Notes: generated from the letters alone by a model not told the origin. Shown: positions 47,119-59,405, numbered from the stretch's first letter. The stretch is 64,000 bases of DNA from Phytophthora hibernalis (GCA_012656075.1 JAAKBF010000125.1:124001-188000), one strand, 5' to 3'. Made by a program: numbers and translations.

Positions 47119-47847
47119 ATGACAACACCCTACGTGCTCTACCTCAAAACAAAGCCTGCACACGCGCCTACATACACCAAACGCGCACCCATCACTGCCA
47201 CCACACACAACCACACACAACCACACAACCACACATACACACACGCCGCGCTCTACACACACTCCCTCAACCACGGGGACCGCTTTCACCCGTGGACAAC
47301 AACCACCAACAATCACCTCGCACACCCGCCGATCTACCTATCGTCGCAGCACACAGCCCGTTCCCAACTGTATCCGAGCCGCCTGACGCTATAGTGGCTT
47401 CGGAGCGGGGCTAAGCTCAGTTGACGTGGCTGTCTTTGGGCGAGCTGTCTCTTCGACCACCCCCACTTCTCTCGCTCGAAGCGGACGGTACGTCGACCAC
47501 TTCTGTGGGTTCCACCACCAAGTACGCGCTGTCCACACGCGCACACACACCAACGCGTTCGGAAGCACATCCACATGTAATTGGTTGCAAGCGGGCTGCA
47601 GGTGATCGGTTCAAGGCAAAAGAAAGCGAGCAAGGATACAAAAAGACAAGACAAATCGAAGCGGAGCAACGGCCACGACCAACAAGGAACCGTAGGCTAA
47701 AGGACAAGACACAAAAGACAAAAGGTAAGACAAGTAGTGAAAAGGAAAGTGTTACTCAAGGTCAGCGAGTTTCGCAGGTGAACCGCGAAGTGCACATTTG
47801 GGATAGTGCTGTTGCCAACTGATTTTATCACAGTAACATGATCACAG

Positions 47848-47920
47848 TGGAGAAGCAGGGTATCGATCCCTGTACCTCTCGCATGCTAAGCGAGCGCTCT
47901 ACCATTTGAGCTACATCCCC
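47848..47920 (-). tRNA. tRNA-Ala (AGC), array copy 25
   Basis: No difference from copy 1 seen. 802 bp from copy 24. Confidence 0.95.
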
Positions 47921-48651
47921 ATGACAACACCCTACGTGCTCTACCTCAAAACAAAGCCTGCACACGCGCCTACATACACCAAACGCGCACCCATCACTGC
48001 CACCACACACAACCACACACAACCACACAACCACACATACACACACGCCGCGCGCTCTACACACACTCCCTCAACCACGGGGACCGCTTTCACCCGTGGA
48101 CAACAACCACCAACAATCACCTCGCACACCCGCCGATCTACCTATCGTCGCAGCACACAGCCCGTTCCCAACTGTATCCGAGCCGCCTGACGCTATAGTG
48201 GCTTCGGAGCGGGGCTAAGCTCAGTTGACGTGGCTGTCTTTGGGCGAGCTGTCTCTTCGACCACCCCCACTTCTCTCGCTCGAAGCGGACGGTACGTCGA
48301 CCACTTCTGTGGGTTCCACCACCAAGTACGCGCTGTCCACACGCGCACACACACCAACGCGTTCGGAAGCACATCCACATGTAATTGGTTGCAAGCGGGC
48401 TGCAGGTGATCGGTTCAAGGCAAAAGAAAGCGAGCAAGGATACAAAAAGACAAGACAAATCGAAGCGGAGCAACGGCCACGACCAACAAGGAACCGTAGG
48501 CTAAAGGACAAGACACAAAAGACAAAAGGTAAGACAAGTAGTGAAAAGGAAAGTGTTACTCAAGGTCAGCGAGTTTCGCAGGTGAACCGCGAAGTGCACA
48601 TTTGGGATAGTGCTGTTGCCAACTGATTTTATCACAGTAACATGATCACAG

Positions 48652-48724
48652 TGGAGAAGCAGGGTATCGATCCCTGTACCTCTCGCATGCTAAGCGAGCG
48701 CTCTACCATTTGAGCTACATCCCC
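48652..48724 (-). tRNA. tRNA-Ala (AGC), array copy 26
   Basis: No difference from copy 1 seen. 804 bp from copy 25. Confidence 0.95.
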
Positions 48725-49454
48725 ATGACAACACCCTACGTGCTCTACCTCAAAACAAAGCCTGCACACGCGCCTACATACACCAAACGCGCACCCATCA
48801 CTGCCACCACACACAACCACACACAACCACACAACCACACATACACACACGCCGCGCGCTCTACACACACTCCCTCAACCACGGGGACCGCTTTCACCCG
48901 TGGACAACAACCACCAACAATCACCTCGCACACCCGCCGATCTACCTATCGTCGCAGCACACAGCCCGTTCCCAACTGTATCCGAGCCGCCTGACGCTAT
49001 AGTGGCTTCGGAGCGGGGCTAAGCTCAGTTGACGTGGCTGTCTTTGGGCGAGCTGTCTCTTCGACCACCCCCACTTCTCTCGCTCGAAGCGGACGGTACG
49101 TCGACCACTTCTGTGGGTTCCACCACCAAGTACGCGCTGTCCACACGCGCACACACACCAACGCGTTCGGAAGCACATCCACATGTAATTGGTTGCAAGC
49201 GGGCTGCAGGTGATCGGTTCAAGGCAAAAGAAAGCGAGCAAGGATACAAAAGACAAGACAAATCGAAGCGGAGCAACGGCCACGACCAACAAGGAACCGT
49301 AGGCTAAAGGACAAGACACAAAAGACAAAAGGTAAGACAAGTAGTGAAAAGGAAAGTGTTACTCAAGGTCAGCGAGTTTCGCAGGTGAACCGCGAAGTGC
49401 ACATTTGGGATAGTGCTGTTGCCAACTGATTTTATCACAGTAACATGATCACAG

Positions 49455-49527
49455 TGGAGAAGCAGGGTATCGATCCCTGTACCTCTCGCATGCTAAGCGA
49501 GCGCTCTACCATTTGAGCTACATCCCC
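49455..49527 (-). tRNA. tRNA-Ala (AGC), array copy 27
   Basis: No difference from copy 1 seen. 803 bp from copy 26. A4 run as in units 2 and 28. Confidence 0.95.
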
Positions 49528-50257
49528 ATGACAACACCCTACGTGCTCTACCTCAAAACAAAGCCTGCACACGCGCCTACATACACCAAACGCGCACCCA
49601 TCACTGCCACCACACACAACCACACACAACCACACAACCACACATACACACACGCCGCGCGCTCTACACACACTCCCTCAACCACGGGGACCGCTTTCAC
49701 CCGTGGACAACAACCACCAACAATCACCTCGCACACCCGCCGATCTACCTATCGTCGCAGCACACAGCCCGTTCCCAACTGTATCCGAGCCGCCTGACGC
49801 TATAGTGGCTTCGGAGCGGGGCTAAGCTCAGTTGACGTGGCTGTCTTTGGGCGAGCTGTCTCTTCGACCACCCCCACTTCTCTCGCTCGAAGCGGACGGT
49901 ACGTCGACCACTTCTGTGGGTTCCACCACCAAGTACGCGCTGTCCACACGCGCACACACACCAACGCGTTCGGAAGCACATCCACATGTAATTGGTTGCA
50001 AGCGGGCTGCAGGTGATCGGTTCAAGGCAAAAGAAAGCGAGCAAGGATACAAAAGACAAGACAAATCGAAGCGGAGCAACGGCCACGACCAACAAGGAAC
50101 CGTAGGCTAAAGGACAAGACACAAAAGACAAAAGGTAAGACAAGTAGTGAAAAGGAAAGTGTTACTCAAGGTCAGCGAGTTTCGCAGGTGAACCGCGAAG
50201 TGCACATTTGGGATAGTGCTGTTGCCAACTGATTTTATCACAGTAACATGATCACAG

Positions 50258-50330
50258 TGGAGAAGCAGGGTATCGATCCCTGTACCTCTCGCATGCTAAG
50301 CGAGCGCTCTACCATTTGAGCTACATCCCC
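50258..50330 (-). tRNA. tRNA-Ala (AGC), array copy 28
   Basis: No difference from copy 1 seen. 803 bp from copy 27. A4 run as in units 2 and 27. Confidence 0.95.
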
Positions 50331-51061
50331 ATGACAACACCCTACGTGCTCTACCTCAAAACAAAGCCTGCACACGCGCCTACATACACCAAACGCGCAC
50401 CCATCACTGCCACCACACACAACCACACACAACCACACAACCACACATACACACACGCCGCGCGCTCTACACACACTCCCTCAACCACGGGGACCGCTTT
50501 CACCCGTGGACAACAACCACCAACAATCACCTCGCACACCCGCCGATCTACCTATCGTCGCAGCACACAGCCCGTTCCCAACTGTATCCGAGCCGCCTGA
50601 CGCTATAGTGGCTTCGGAGCGGGGCTAAGCTCAGTTGACGTGGCTGTCTTTGGGCGAGCTGTCTCTTCGACCACCCCCACTTCTCTCGCTCGAAGCGGAC
50701 GGTACGTCGACCACTTCTGTGGGTTCCACCACCAAGTACGCGCTGTCCACACGCGCACACACACCAACGCGTTCGGAAGCACATCCACATGTAATTGGTT
50801 GCAAGCGGGCTGCAGGTGATCGGTTCAAGGCAAAAGAAAGCGAGCAAGGATACAAAAAGACAAGACAAATCGAAGCGGAGCAACGGCCACGACCAACAAG
50901 GAACCGTAGGCTAAAGGACAAGACACAAAAGACAAAAGGTAAGACAAGTAGTGAAAAGGAAAGTGTTACTCAAGGTCAGCGAGTTTCGCAGGTGAACCGC
51001 GAAGTGCACATTTGGGATAGTGCTGTTGCCAACTGATTTTATCACAGTAACATGATCACAG

Positions 51062-51134
51062 TGGAGAAGCAGGGTATCGATCCCTGTACCTCTCGCATGC
51101 TAAGCGAGCGCTCTACCATTTGAGCTACATCCCC
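51062..51134 (-). tRNA. tRNA-Ala (AGC), array copy 29 (last)
   Basis: No difference from copy 1 seen. 804 bp from copy 28. ACACACCCCTC variant as in units 4 and 18. The following unit is cut off before its tRNA. Confidence 0.95.
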
Positions 51135-51821
51135 ATGACAACACCCTACGTGCTCTACCTCAAAACAAAGCCTGCACACGCGCCTACATACACCAAACGC
51201 GCACCCATCACTGCCACCACACACAACCACACACAACCACACAACCACACATACACACACGCCGCGCGCTCTACACACACCCCTCAACCACGGGGACCGC
51301 TTTCACCCGTGGACAACAACCACCAACAATCACCTCGCACACCCGCCGATCTACCTATCGTCGCAGCACACAGCCCGTTCCCAACTGTATCCGAGCCGCC
51401 TGACGCTATAGTGGCTTCGGAGCGGGGCTAAGCTCAGTTGACGTGGCTGTCTTTGGGCGAGCTGTCTCTTCGACCACCCCCACTTCTCTCGCTCGAAGCG
51501 GACGGTACGTCGACCACTTCTGTGGGTTCCACCACCAAGTACGCGCTGTCCACACGCGCACACACACCAACGCGTTCGGAAGCACATCCACATGTAATTG
51601 GTTGCAAGCGGGCTGCAGGTGATCGGTTCAAGGCAAAAGAAAGCGAGCAAGGATACAAAAAGACAAGACAAATCGAAGCGGAGCAACGGCCATGACCAAC
51701 AAGGAACCGTAGGCTAAAGGACAAGACACAAAAGACAAAAGGTAAGACAAGTAGTGAAAAGGGAAGTGTTACTCAAGGTCAGCGAGTTTCGCAGGAGAAC
51801 CGCGAAGTGCAACGGCCACGG

Positions 51822-53290
51822 GTGCGGAGTTTGATGGTGCCGTCGTGGTCACCGATGTGGCTGCAACATTAGAGATCGGAGCGAAGCATAGCCATCCTTG
51901 GCGTAGACAGTATCGCAGTAAGATCTTCTCGCCTAAACAGCAAGCGTAGGTTAGCGACGATACATCTCAATTAAAAATAACACACTTATCGACGAAGTCG
52001 GCCTTCAACCCCCTTGGTATCCACGCCGGGCGGCAGGTACCGTTGGTCGTTACTCAGTCCCGTGGACTTCTTGAAGCCCAGCCCTTTTTCGTCCGCTCAC
52101 GCCAAATCTGCTGGAAACTTTTCTCGTAGTCGATCATGCCAGGAGTGAATGTCTGGTCTCGACTGCGGATTCTGGAATGAAAGGTTTGCAGAGGCCCGCG
52201 GTCTTTCTGTATTCTTATATTGGGAACCCTAATACCTCTGCGAAAATATCATGTCTCATCCGACAGAGACATTACAGCTGACCTGCTTAAATTTATCCAA
52301 TTCAAACTTCTATATGCGGATTTCGATCGAGAAAGATTCGTTGCGGAGATCGCGGAACATTTTCACCTCTATAAATTAGATTCCGGAGTATCCGTTATGC
52401 CGGCTTAGAAGGGTTAAGCGCTATATTGTTGTATTAGTAACAGTTACCCCCGTCATAACAAAGTCGCGCTGCGCACGAAGAAGTTCTGAAATTTATGATT
52501 TTCTGGGTTTGAAGTACATGGATTGAAGTGTGCTATGTGAGGGAAAACAATTTTAATGACTTTATTCAATGTCGAGCGCTTGTCACTGGCAAGATGCCAG
52601 TTGTTTACAATCACAGTCTAACAAGGGCCTCTTTTAGTTAGTGTGTGCGTGTAGTAGATTTCATACATAGTGCACTAGACCTATATGGCCACGTCGAAAG
52701 CGCATCTTCTGTGCCTGATTTGCAACCGCAATATCTGCTTGTGTAGATGACAATACAAGGTACATGTAGCATCCCGGTCAACACACCCCGTTGCGTTAAG
52801 GTTTTAGGGTTGAAGGTTTGCCTTCCATATGTACCGTCAGCCAGATAGCCTACGTTACTGGTCAGACGCAGATCAGGCTAATTTTGATTAAAACAATACA
52901 GTTAGCTTGTCTCCTTATTACTCTTTATTAAAGACTATTGCGGACACGCACGCCTATACATGACCAGTCGTGTGGCCCTGAAAAGGCAGGACAGCTGAAG
53001 TTTGGCGTCAGTCCACGATTCGCCACCCAGCCAAGAAGCGCAACGCAGAGACCTCAAGCGCAACAAAGCACACATAGGCCGGAGACGATCCTCTAAACAC
53101 GCGGAGATGCGAGACCTACGCCATGGATCGCTGAGATCGTGACTACTATATGCATGGTACGTTTGGTTGTGCTTCCACTTTGACTGTAGGGTGATTTACT
53201 AATTTGTGCATGGTTTATTCTACGCTTGTGCGTCTATAGTTTAAACGGATAAATATCACACTAACGTGGTTTATTAATTCATGGGCCATA
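51822..53290. other. right flank of the array, no complete gene
   Basis: About 1.5 kb. A short plus-strand frame (51,812-51,950; GAEFDGAVVVTDVAATLEIG) looks coding but is unrecognised. A transposase-associated module lies on the minus strand at 52.0-52.14 kb (separate entry). A 62-codon frame at 52,220 and the rest show nothing recognisable. Confidence 0.4.
52010..52140 (-). pseudogene. short module seen near oomycete transposase N-termini
   Basis: The minus strand reads MIDYEKSFQQIWRERTKKGW and, after a one-base frame change, FKKSTGLSNDQRYLPPGVDT. A module of the shape (F)xxxW..L...GW.x(n).TGLS.D..Y..PG is found, as far as I recall, in front of PiggyBac and other element-encoded proteins in Phytophthora; the PiggyBac here has the related SMMRSNGWEY. 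Only about 40 residues are left. Confidence 0.3.
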
Positions 53291-53436
53291 CCAGATCATG
53301 GCCCAGAAGCCTCTTTCATCCAATATAATAAATGCAAATTTCCAGCGCATTCAATTTGATTGGACAAACCATTAGTTACCAGATCATGGGCCTCAAAATA
53401 AATTGCACCTGTTCTGTAAGATATCATCTCAAGACC

Positions 53437-54350
53437 CCCAAGAAGATGAAGGCTCGCTTCACGGGCAAAGAGCTTGACAAAGCGATCCAACGCGTCATGG
53501 CGGGCGATACTATGACTGCGGTTGTTAACTCGTCACCCGTCTCGGGAACGACATTGAAGCGCTACGTCGCTTCTCAAAGTAAGGCCACACCCTCAAGCGA
53601 CAGCGTCCTGGTCCCTACGCCTGCGCTACCGGCTGACTGTGAAGAGGATATCACTCAGCTCTCGATGGCTGCAATATTGACGGCTTTGACATCCGCACTG
53701 CAGACAAAGGCTTCCTAAATGGGGTATTTTTGAGCACTGGATTGGGCAGTTTTCTGAAGCTGTTGGCCCCGACACGACACGCCTGTTGTATTGCTCTGTG
53801 ATGGATGCTCGTCTCACCTTGACGCGGCAGCTATTCACCGTGCGAGATAATTGGGTATCATCCTCGTGTTTCTGCCCCCAAATGCAACGCATTTAATACA
53901 GTGGCTGTATTTAAGGGATTTAAAACGGAAGTTCACAAAATGCTGCGACGTGTGCTAAAAAGCTCTGGCGAAATGAAGATATAAAAACGAGGCTGTGACT
54001 ATTGATAGCAGGGCATACACGACGAAAATTATCAACGAGAAGAAGACAATTCGCAACGGCTTTCGAGCGTGTGGCATATACCCACTATCATTCCCGGCTT
54101 TGGAGGCACGACTCTGAAAAAATGACAACGGAGGAATCGTGCGTGGAGAGCTCGGTCTGGCCAACTGGCTGCGCGTCAGAGAAGAGGCGGGGGGGTAGAT
54201 CCGTGCCCTGCTGCCGTCTCCATCTCGTAAGAAGAGCTCTCGTAAGACTGCAAACGCGAGGGAAACAATTCTGCGTAAGAGCGGATTACTGGTCACTCCG
54301 CCTCGCAAGAAGCGGGCGACCAACAACCGGACGTCAGCAGTGGCGCCTTT
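53437..54350 (+). pseudogene. pogo-like DDE_1 transposase, broken
   Basis: The frame 53332-53718 holds a psq-type helix-turn-helix (TGKELDKAIQRVMAGDTMTA, then SGTTLKRYVASQ). Downstream, in three frames, come GPDTTR, VVLLCDGCSSHLDAAAIH (second catalytic Asp, near 53,795), IILVFLPPNATHLIQ (53,850) and VAVFKGFKTEVHKML (53,905), then IRNGFRACGIYPLSFPALEA (54,047). This is the order of pogo-type transposases, whose product binds element ends and cuts at TA. The segment between the HTH and the second Asp is missing, and several indels break the rest. Confidence 0.65.
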
Positions 54351-54419
54351 CATGTTGATGGGGTCGGAGAATTACATTGCTGTGTCCATCACAACGCAGG
54401 GATTGTTCGTCCCACTGGA

Positions 54420-55830
54420 AGGCGCGCTAGTCTGAGCGGGAGTTGGACTCGCCGCGATGAGGTAAGTTTTATACGAAAGTTTGCAAGGGCCGAAGTGGTC
54501 CATGAACTGGTCGGTGCGTAAGAAAAACATAAATTTCAGCATTCAAGACCGTCACAAAACTCTGCAGAGATTGGCTTAGAAACGACGTGAATACCCTTTA
54601 ATTTTAGTCCAGCGTCCTATGATTGGACACCTACTGCCGCTGGTCTTCCAACGCAATTTTTGGAGTCGGGCAAATAATTTTCTGTTAACATATCGCTGGT
54701 GGCCCATGAATTGATTAACCATGTTACTCTTTGTCTCCACTCTTTGTTTCTCATCGTTTGTTTCATTCGAGCCACTTCCGTTTGGAAACTTTTATATTTT
54801 TGATTTTATATCGGTGTATACTGAACGGGTTGCCTATTGGTGTGGATCCTATGGTGTGGGTCTTCTGTAGCCATTTGGCGTGGAACCTGCAGCCTGATGG
54901 TATTGAGACTGTCTCCTAATGGCGTTGGGCGTTGATCCTACTCTCTGTATGTATTCATATAATACAAGCACCATTAAATAGATATTAAAACAATTAGGCA
55001 TGTGCTTATCCGTATTTGTCTTTAGACTACTGGTGTACATTCAGCAATAGCCTAGATGCTCCTTGAACAGTGCTGACCTCGGATCTCGTGCTGCAATGCT
55101 ACAACATGCACTCTGTCCAGATTAGCGATGGGCTCCACGTTGATGCCCACTGGGCCCGCACTTCAACCTCGCCGTCGACAAATCGCTTCCCCGGGCGTGC
55201 CGTAAACGGGTACTCCTCTCCACCGTTTGGAGGGAAAAACCCTGGGTCTGGAGCTGCCGCCTTCACAACTCAGACCCGGGGCCGGTGGAGTGCTTAAACG
55301 CGCTGCCGGCGGGATTGGAGGCGTCTACAGCTTCCTTGGATCAGTTTGTGCATCTTAGGGCCTTTGAGGCTCTCGGAGTTCTTGGAGTTCTCGCAGAACC
55401 TGGGGATTCAGAAAGGCCTTTTAACTTGTTTAGCGAAATGCGTTGTTCTGGGATTTGGTCGAGAATTGCCCAAATAGTTCACTGTTATTGTTGAGCTCTC
55501 GTAGAAGCCTGCTCCACAGGTGTCGGTTTGCTTAGTCTTCGAGGCATCGCCCTTGGGGGAGAAGGTGCAAAACGCAGGATTGTCATGGTCAGACGGACAG
55601 GCTAAAGACGAATGCGTCGTTTCTGCGACCCAGCAAAATATGCGTAGTGCAGAAAATGGATGGATCGTAATGTCATTTTTACATGAGGTTTTATTAAAAT
55701 GTGACAATAAGCTGTATTTTACGGGTGCTGCTGTTTCACTTGAACGTTGTATGCAACTTGTTTCAGGCTTACGATAAGTTGTTTTTAAGGGCGCTGCTGT
55801 TATACTTAAGTGTAGTAAACTATATATTCT
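54420..55830. other. no recognisable gene
   Basis: Only short frames. A degenerate repeat of GSTPNxxRR on the minus strand (54,849-54,945) reflects imperfect tandem copies of GTGTGGATCCT-like sequence. Nothing else is supported. Confidence 0.4.
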
Positions 55831-55834
55831 AAAT

Positions 55835-57393
55835 GTTTTACTTGCACGTTGTACAATCTCGCGTAATTTTCTACTCAGTTGACTAACGTTCCAAATGCCA
55901 TCCTCGTCGACGTCCAGACCACACTGTAGCATCGACTTCTAAGCCCAGTTCAGCCCCTTTTATCCTTCTCCAGGTTCACGCGGCGGACGCACTCGGCTGC
56001 AGTCTCTAAGAAGAACTGCTTCCCTGGATTAGCAAGTGCACCGGATTTTGTCGCCCAATCCCCATCTCGAATCGCTTTCATATTGCGCGCCTCGCATATG
56101 ATCCGCCAGTGATCTTTAATCCTTTGGATAGGAAAACAATCTGCGGGTTGGACTCGATCTGTTGCATTAGCGGGGAAAAACTTGATGCTGGTCCGAAGCT
56201 GTTTCGCTTCCGCCTGCACGTCTTGACCTGAATGCCCACTCGCATTATCCATCCAGAGAATACGCTCTCCTGAAAATGGGCCCCCTGGCCCCTAGCAACA
56301 CACGTCATGTAGCCATTCCGTCATCATGACGTTACTGATAAATGCGCTGGGTGTTGACCGATAGCACACACCATCAAGAGCATCAGGTAGTCCTTGAATG
56401 GGATGGCTTGAGTTGACGTTCTTAAATATCAACATTGGACATAAGATCTTATCATTTGAACCCCCTCAGCAAGACGCACATCGTGATTCCTTCTCTTCCT
56501 GCAATAATAACGTTCGGTCAAAATTAATTACCGACAGTACGCAAGTAATAACAATTACCAGACACTATCTTGCGATACTTGACCTCTTCAGCACCCTGAA
56601 AATCATGTGTCTTGCCATCATCGAGGTCAATTACAAAATGACTCTCGTCCATATTGTATATCTGGTTCGGGTCGATTGTCTTATCGTCGAATTGCCGCTT
56701 AAGCCGTCCAAGGTGAGTCGCAATTGCGATGTCAATCTGAAGCTGTTTTTCCTCGCTAACCTGCCTGTTGCTCTTCAGGCGACAGTAGACGATGTCGAAG
56801 CGTTCCAGGAAGTCCTGTATGCGTCGTTCAGTCACTTTCTCTCGAAACGGAACGCCTTTGATGGTTAGCGCCTTGTTGTAAACCGGGTGGGTGATGTCTT
56901 CAATTAAAACTGTAGCCATCTCCCTGACGAGCCGAGCAGAAAACTTCACGCCTGCACGACGCAACCGTTCAAACTCACTTAATAACTGTGGGTAAAGCCA
57001 GTTCCACTGAGCTTCGAGCTTTCGCCCACGACGGCGGACAGCTTTAACAACAAATTGTTGGCGTGTTCCGCGAACGCTAGTTGCATACTTCAGTTGCTTC
57101 TTCTCGTCAGGCTTGACACGGGTCGTATCACGCTTGCTCCACCAATCACGGGCTTTATTGCGGTTCACGCGTCGGTTATCAGAGCGAAATAGATCAGGGA
57201 AGTGGGAGATAGCTCGCCCACACAAGCCACTCGCCGTTAATTGTGACGTCGATCTCCATCCACTCGACACATTACACGACTGCTGAGTGGAACAACGTGT
57301 TGAAGTGAGCGCTTGGTGTCTGCCATCGTTTGTAAAAAGAACTGCTAGAAACAAATGAAGTGTGGTGCAGTTCTCTGCCACCCATCCCAACAC
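55835..57393 (-). pseudogene. pogo-like DDE transposase with one intron
   Basis: An intact 289-codon frame (57393-56524) holds the N-terminal DNA-binding half (LEAQWNWLYPQLLSEFERLR, VTERRIQDFLERFDIVYCR) and the first catalytic Asp (QIYNMDESHFVIDLDDG). A GT-AG intron of 60 nt (56558-56499, minus) joins KIVSG to REGITMCVLLRG. After frame changes at G-rich runs come CPMLIFKNVNSSHPIQGL, RILWMDNASGHSGQDV (second Asp, 56,255), DRVQPADCFPIQRIKDHW (third Asp, about 56,150) and NPGKQFFLETAAECVRRVN; a C-terminal piece KSMLQCGLDVDEDGIWNVSQL ends near 55,860. All three catalytic Asp are kept, so this is the best-preserved pogo-type copy in the window. The start codon is uncertain. Confidence 0.75.
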
Positions 57394-57394
57394 A

Positions 57395-57522
57395 CGACTA
57401 ATTATGGTGCACGTCTAATTCTTGTGTATGTCTAATTATGGTGCACGACTATTTGGGGTTGATGTACTATGCATGCTCACATAAGTAGGCTGGACGACTA
57501 ATTAAGTGGCACGACTAATAAG
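57395..57522. repeat. iterated motif beside the pogo-like transposase gene
   Basis: CTAATTATGGTGCACG occurs at about 57,398 and again at about 57,431. A related GACTAATTAAGTGGCACGAC follows at 57,493. Such iterations next to the 5' end of a transposase gene resemble subterminal binding sites. The matching other end was not found. Confidence 0.4.
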
Positions 57523-57529
57523 GGTGGAT

Positions 57530-59405
57530 GGTATAAAATGTGAAGTCGTATAAATAGTGTACTCCGCATAACTTACATGTTTCTACACACTAACTAACAG
57601 TAAGTGGTGTTTGCAAAAGTGTTTGTCTGTTTGTGCATCTATCAGTTCTAAAACAAGAACTACGATGAATTTCGCAGAAGCCATTGCAACTGGTGGTTAG
57701 TGGTGCGATGGAAGGTGGGAAACTACATAGATAATTGGGAAAGGGGAAATAAATGCGCTCAAACCAGAGCTGGATTGAGATGACTCGTGGCGATACACGG
57801 ATACTTGTCAACCTCATTACTTGAGCCAATTGAGTCGAGAGCGCACACTATAATATACAAGTGTCAACCGCCTAACTCCACATACGTGCTAGTCAGATTT
57901 GCTATACACTAACTAACAGTTTGCAAACAGTAGTGTTAGCAGTACAGTTAGTGTCTACGTATAGTAGTAAGGAGTTGCGGGCTCAAAGCACAGTAGCCGC
58001 CAAGTGTTATGGCTACATGTACGCCTCTAAGGCAAAACTGCCACTTTAAAAGTCTTACCGCGACGGAATTGGCTTGGCCGGGATGCTTAGTGCAATTAAG
58101 ATTATCATCTATGTCTGCGGTTGCGAAGCAGGCGCAGGAGATGCGCCGAGGACGTGATCATATAGGTCGAGTGCACTCTGTATGAAATCTACTACCGGTA
58201 CCGTATTCCTTATGTGATTGACGACGCTCACTCATTAGCGACAGATCCTTCAGCCAATCAAAATGCACTAATGATCGTGTCGTTGTGCTTTATGTGCAAG
58301 GCGACAGACCAGTCACGCACAGCCATTGCATTGTATTTGACAATCGATTTCGGCCTCGGCGGCAATGCCGCAGCACGAAGGGCGCCCGCGTACTAGCGGA
58401 ACCGGGTGTGGTGATGCGCGTTTTCAAGAATGGGATGCCCAAACGAGACTGTCTGAGACAAGAGGTCACAGTTCCGGGAATATGACTGAGCGATGGATCT
58501 GGACCTGATGACATGGTAAAACGGATGGCGTGCTTTAAGCAGCACGAGGAGGGTGACACACATGACGTACTTCAACATGAATATGACGCGCCAGCGGAGA
58601 ATTTCGACGCGTGTCCGGACCAAGGGGCGAGAACCAAGATACGGGACAAATCTAGTCGGGAACCGGATCCAAGATCGACAGATCCGGGCCTCAGATCATG
58701 TCTATAGCGCGATCAGGTGATTACGCCAGATGTTTCCGGGGATCGGCCGCGAGCGAAGATTACAGAGATGGGGAGGTTCTAGAAGAGGTATATAGCCGGT
58801 CATCCGCGGCAGTGGTGGATACATATGGTACGGTCGGAGACGAGATAGGACTTAACCGTAAATCAGAACTGAATTTGCCATCAAGTGCACAAGTGCTTCG
58901 CTTCCATCTTCCAACGGGAATTACATTGGCCCTACAAGGTGTCGGCAAGTCTACAAGTAGTTGAACTGGTTGTTTGTGTAAGTCTGGATAATACATTGGC
59001 CAGATTTGCCTTACACTAGTGATCTACCTTCAAGTGTTGATATCGGATCCGACGGAGTTATTACTTGGCCCGAGGATCCTCAGTCTCTCAACCCCAGAAT
59101 CCCCGCAATAGGAAGCGGCAAGTATCGCAAAGGAAGAAACCAACCACACCCCAAAGGCAACCAACCGGCCCTGGATCAAGTCCCGGCCGCCAGATCCAAG
59201 CTCGACTTTATCGCTTGGGATCTGGATCCCTAACTGGCAGCAGAGCGAAGACATCCGCGCTGCTCCATCCCCGCGCCCCGCCAGGACGTTCAAGAGTCAC
59301 ATCGCTACATCTCTTCGGAGCGCTAAGAGAGAAGATCCAACCCACCAACGGGTACACAAGGTGAGAAGTTCAGCAAATCGCGGATCGGGGTACCCCCTCC
59401 GTTAG
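57530..59405. other. no recognisable gene
   Basis: About 1.9 kb. Open frames of 60-99 codons from 58,214 to 59,364 on the plus strand could be remnants of a gag-like protein but show no motif. CTAACTAACAGT occurs at 57,589 and 57,908. Nothing else is recognised. Confidence 0.4.

Larger units (their letters stand above)
28115..51811. repeat. tandem array: 29 full units of about 804 bp plus one partial, each full unit with a tRNA-Ala gene
   Basis: Taking CGCTATAGTGG as the unit start, units run head to tail from 28,115; the partial 30th is 51404-51811 and stops before its tRNA. The spacing between successive tRNA genes is 794-805 bp, and 11 consecutive intervals (copies 7 to 18) are exactly 804 bp. 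Unit content in plus order: a 130-nt GC-rich part, a CGCGCACACACACC tract, a purine-rich part with AAAA runs, the tRNA on the minus strand at offset about 461, a CA-rich tract (CCACACACAACCACACACAA-like), then CGTGGACAACAACC to the next unit. Differences between units are few and sit mostly at short repeats and homopolymers. Confidence 0.97.

Noticed and set aside
28115..51811. CRISPR-like or satellite interpretation of the array
   Set aside because: The unit is 804 bp without variable spacers, and each full unit has a complete tRNA gene. A eukaryotic gene array explains it better.
52790..52815. TTTAGGG-like telomeric sequence (GGTTTTAGGGTTGAAGG)
   Set aside because: Only one imperfect copy; no tandem run.
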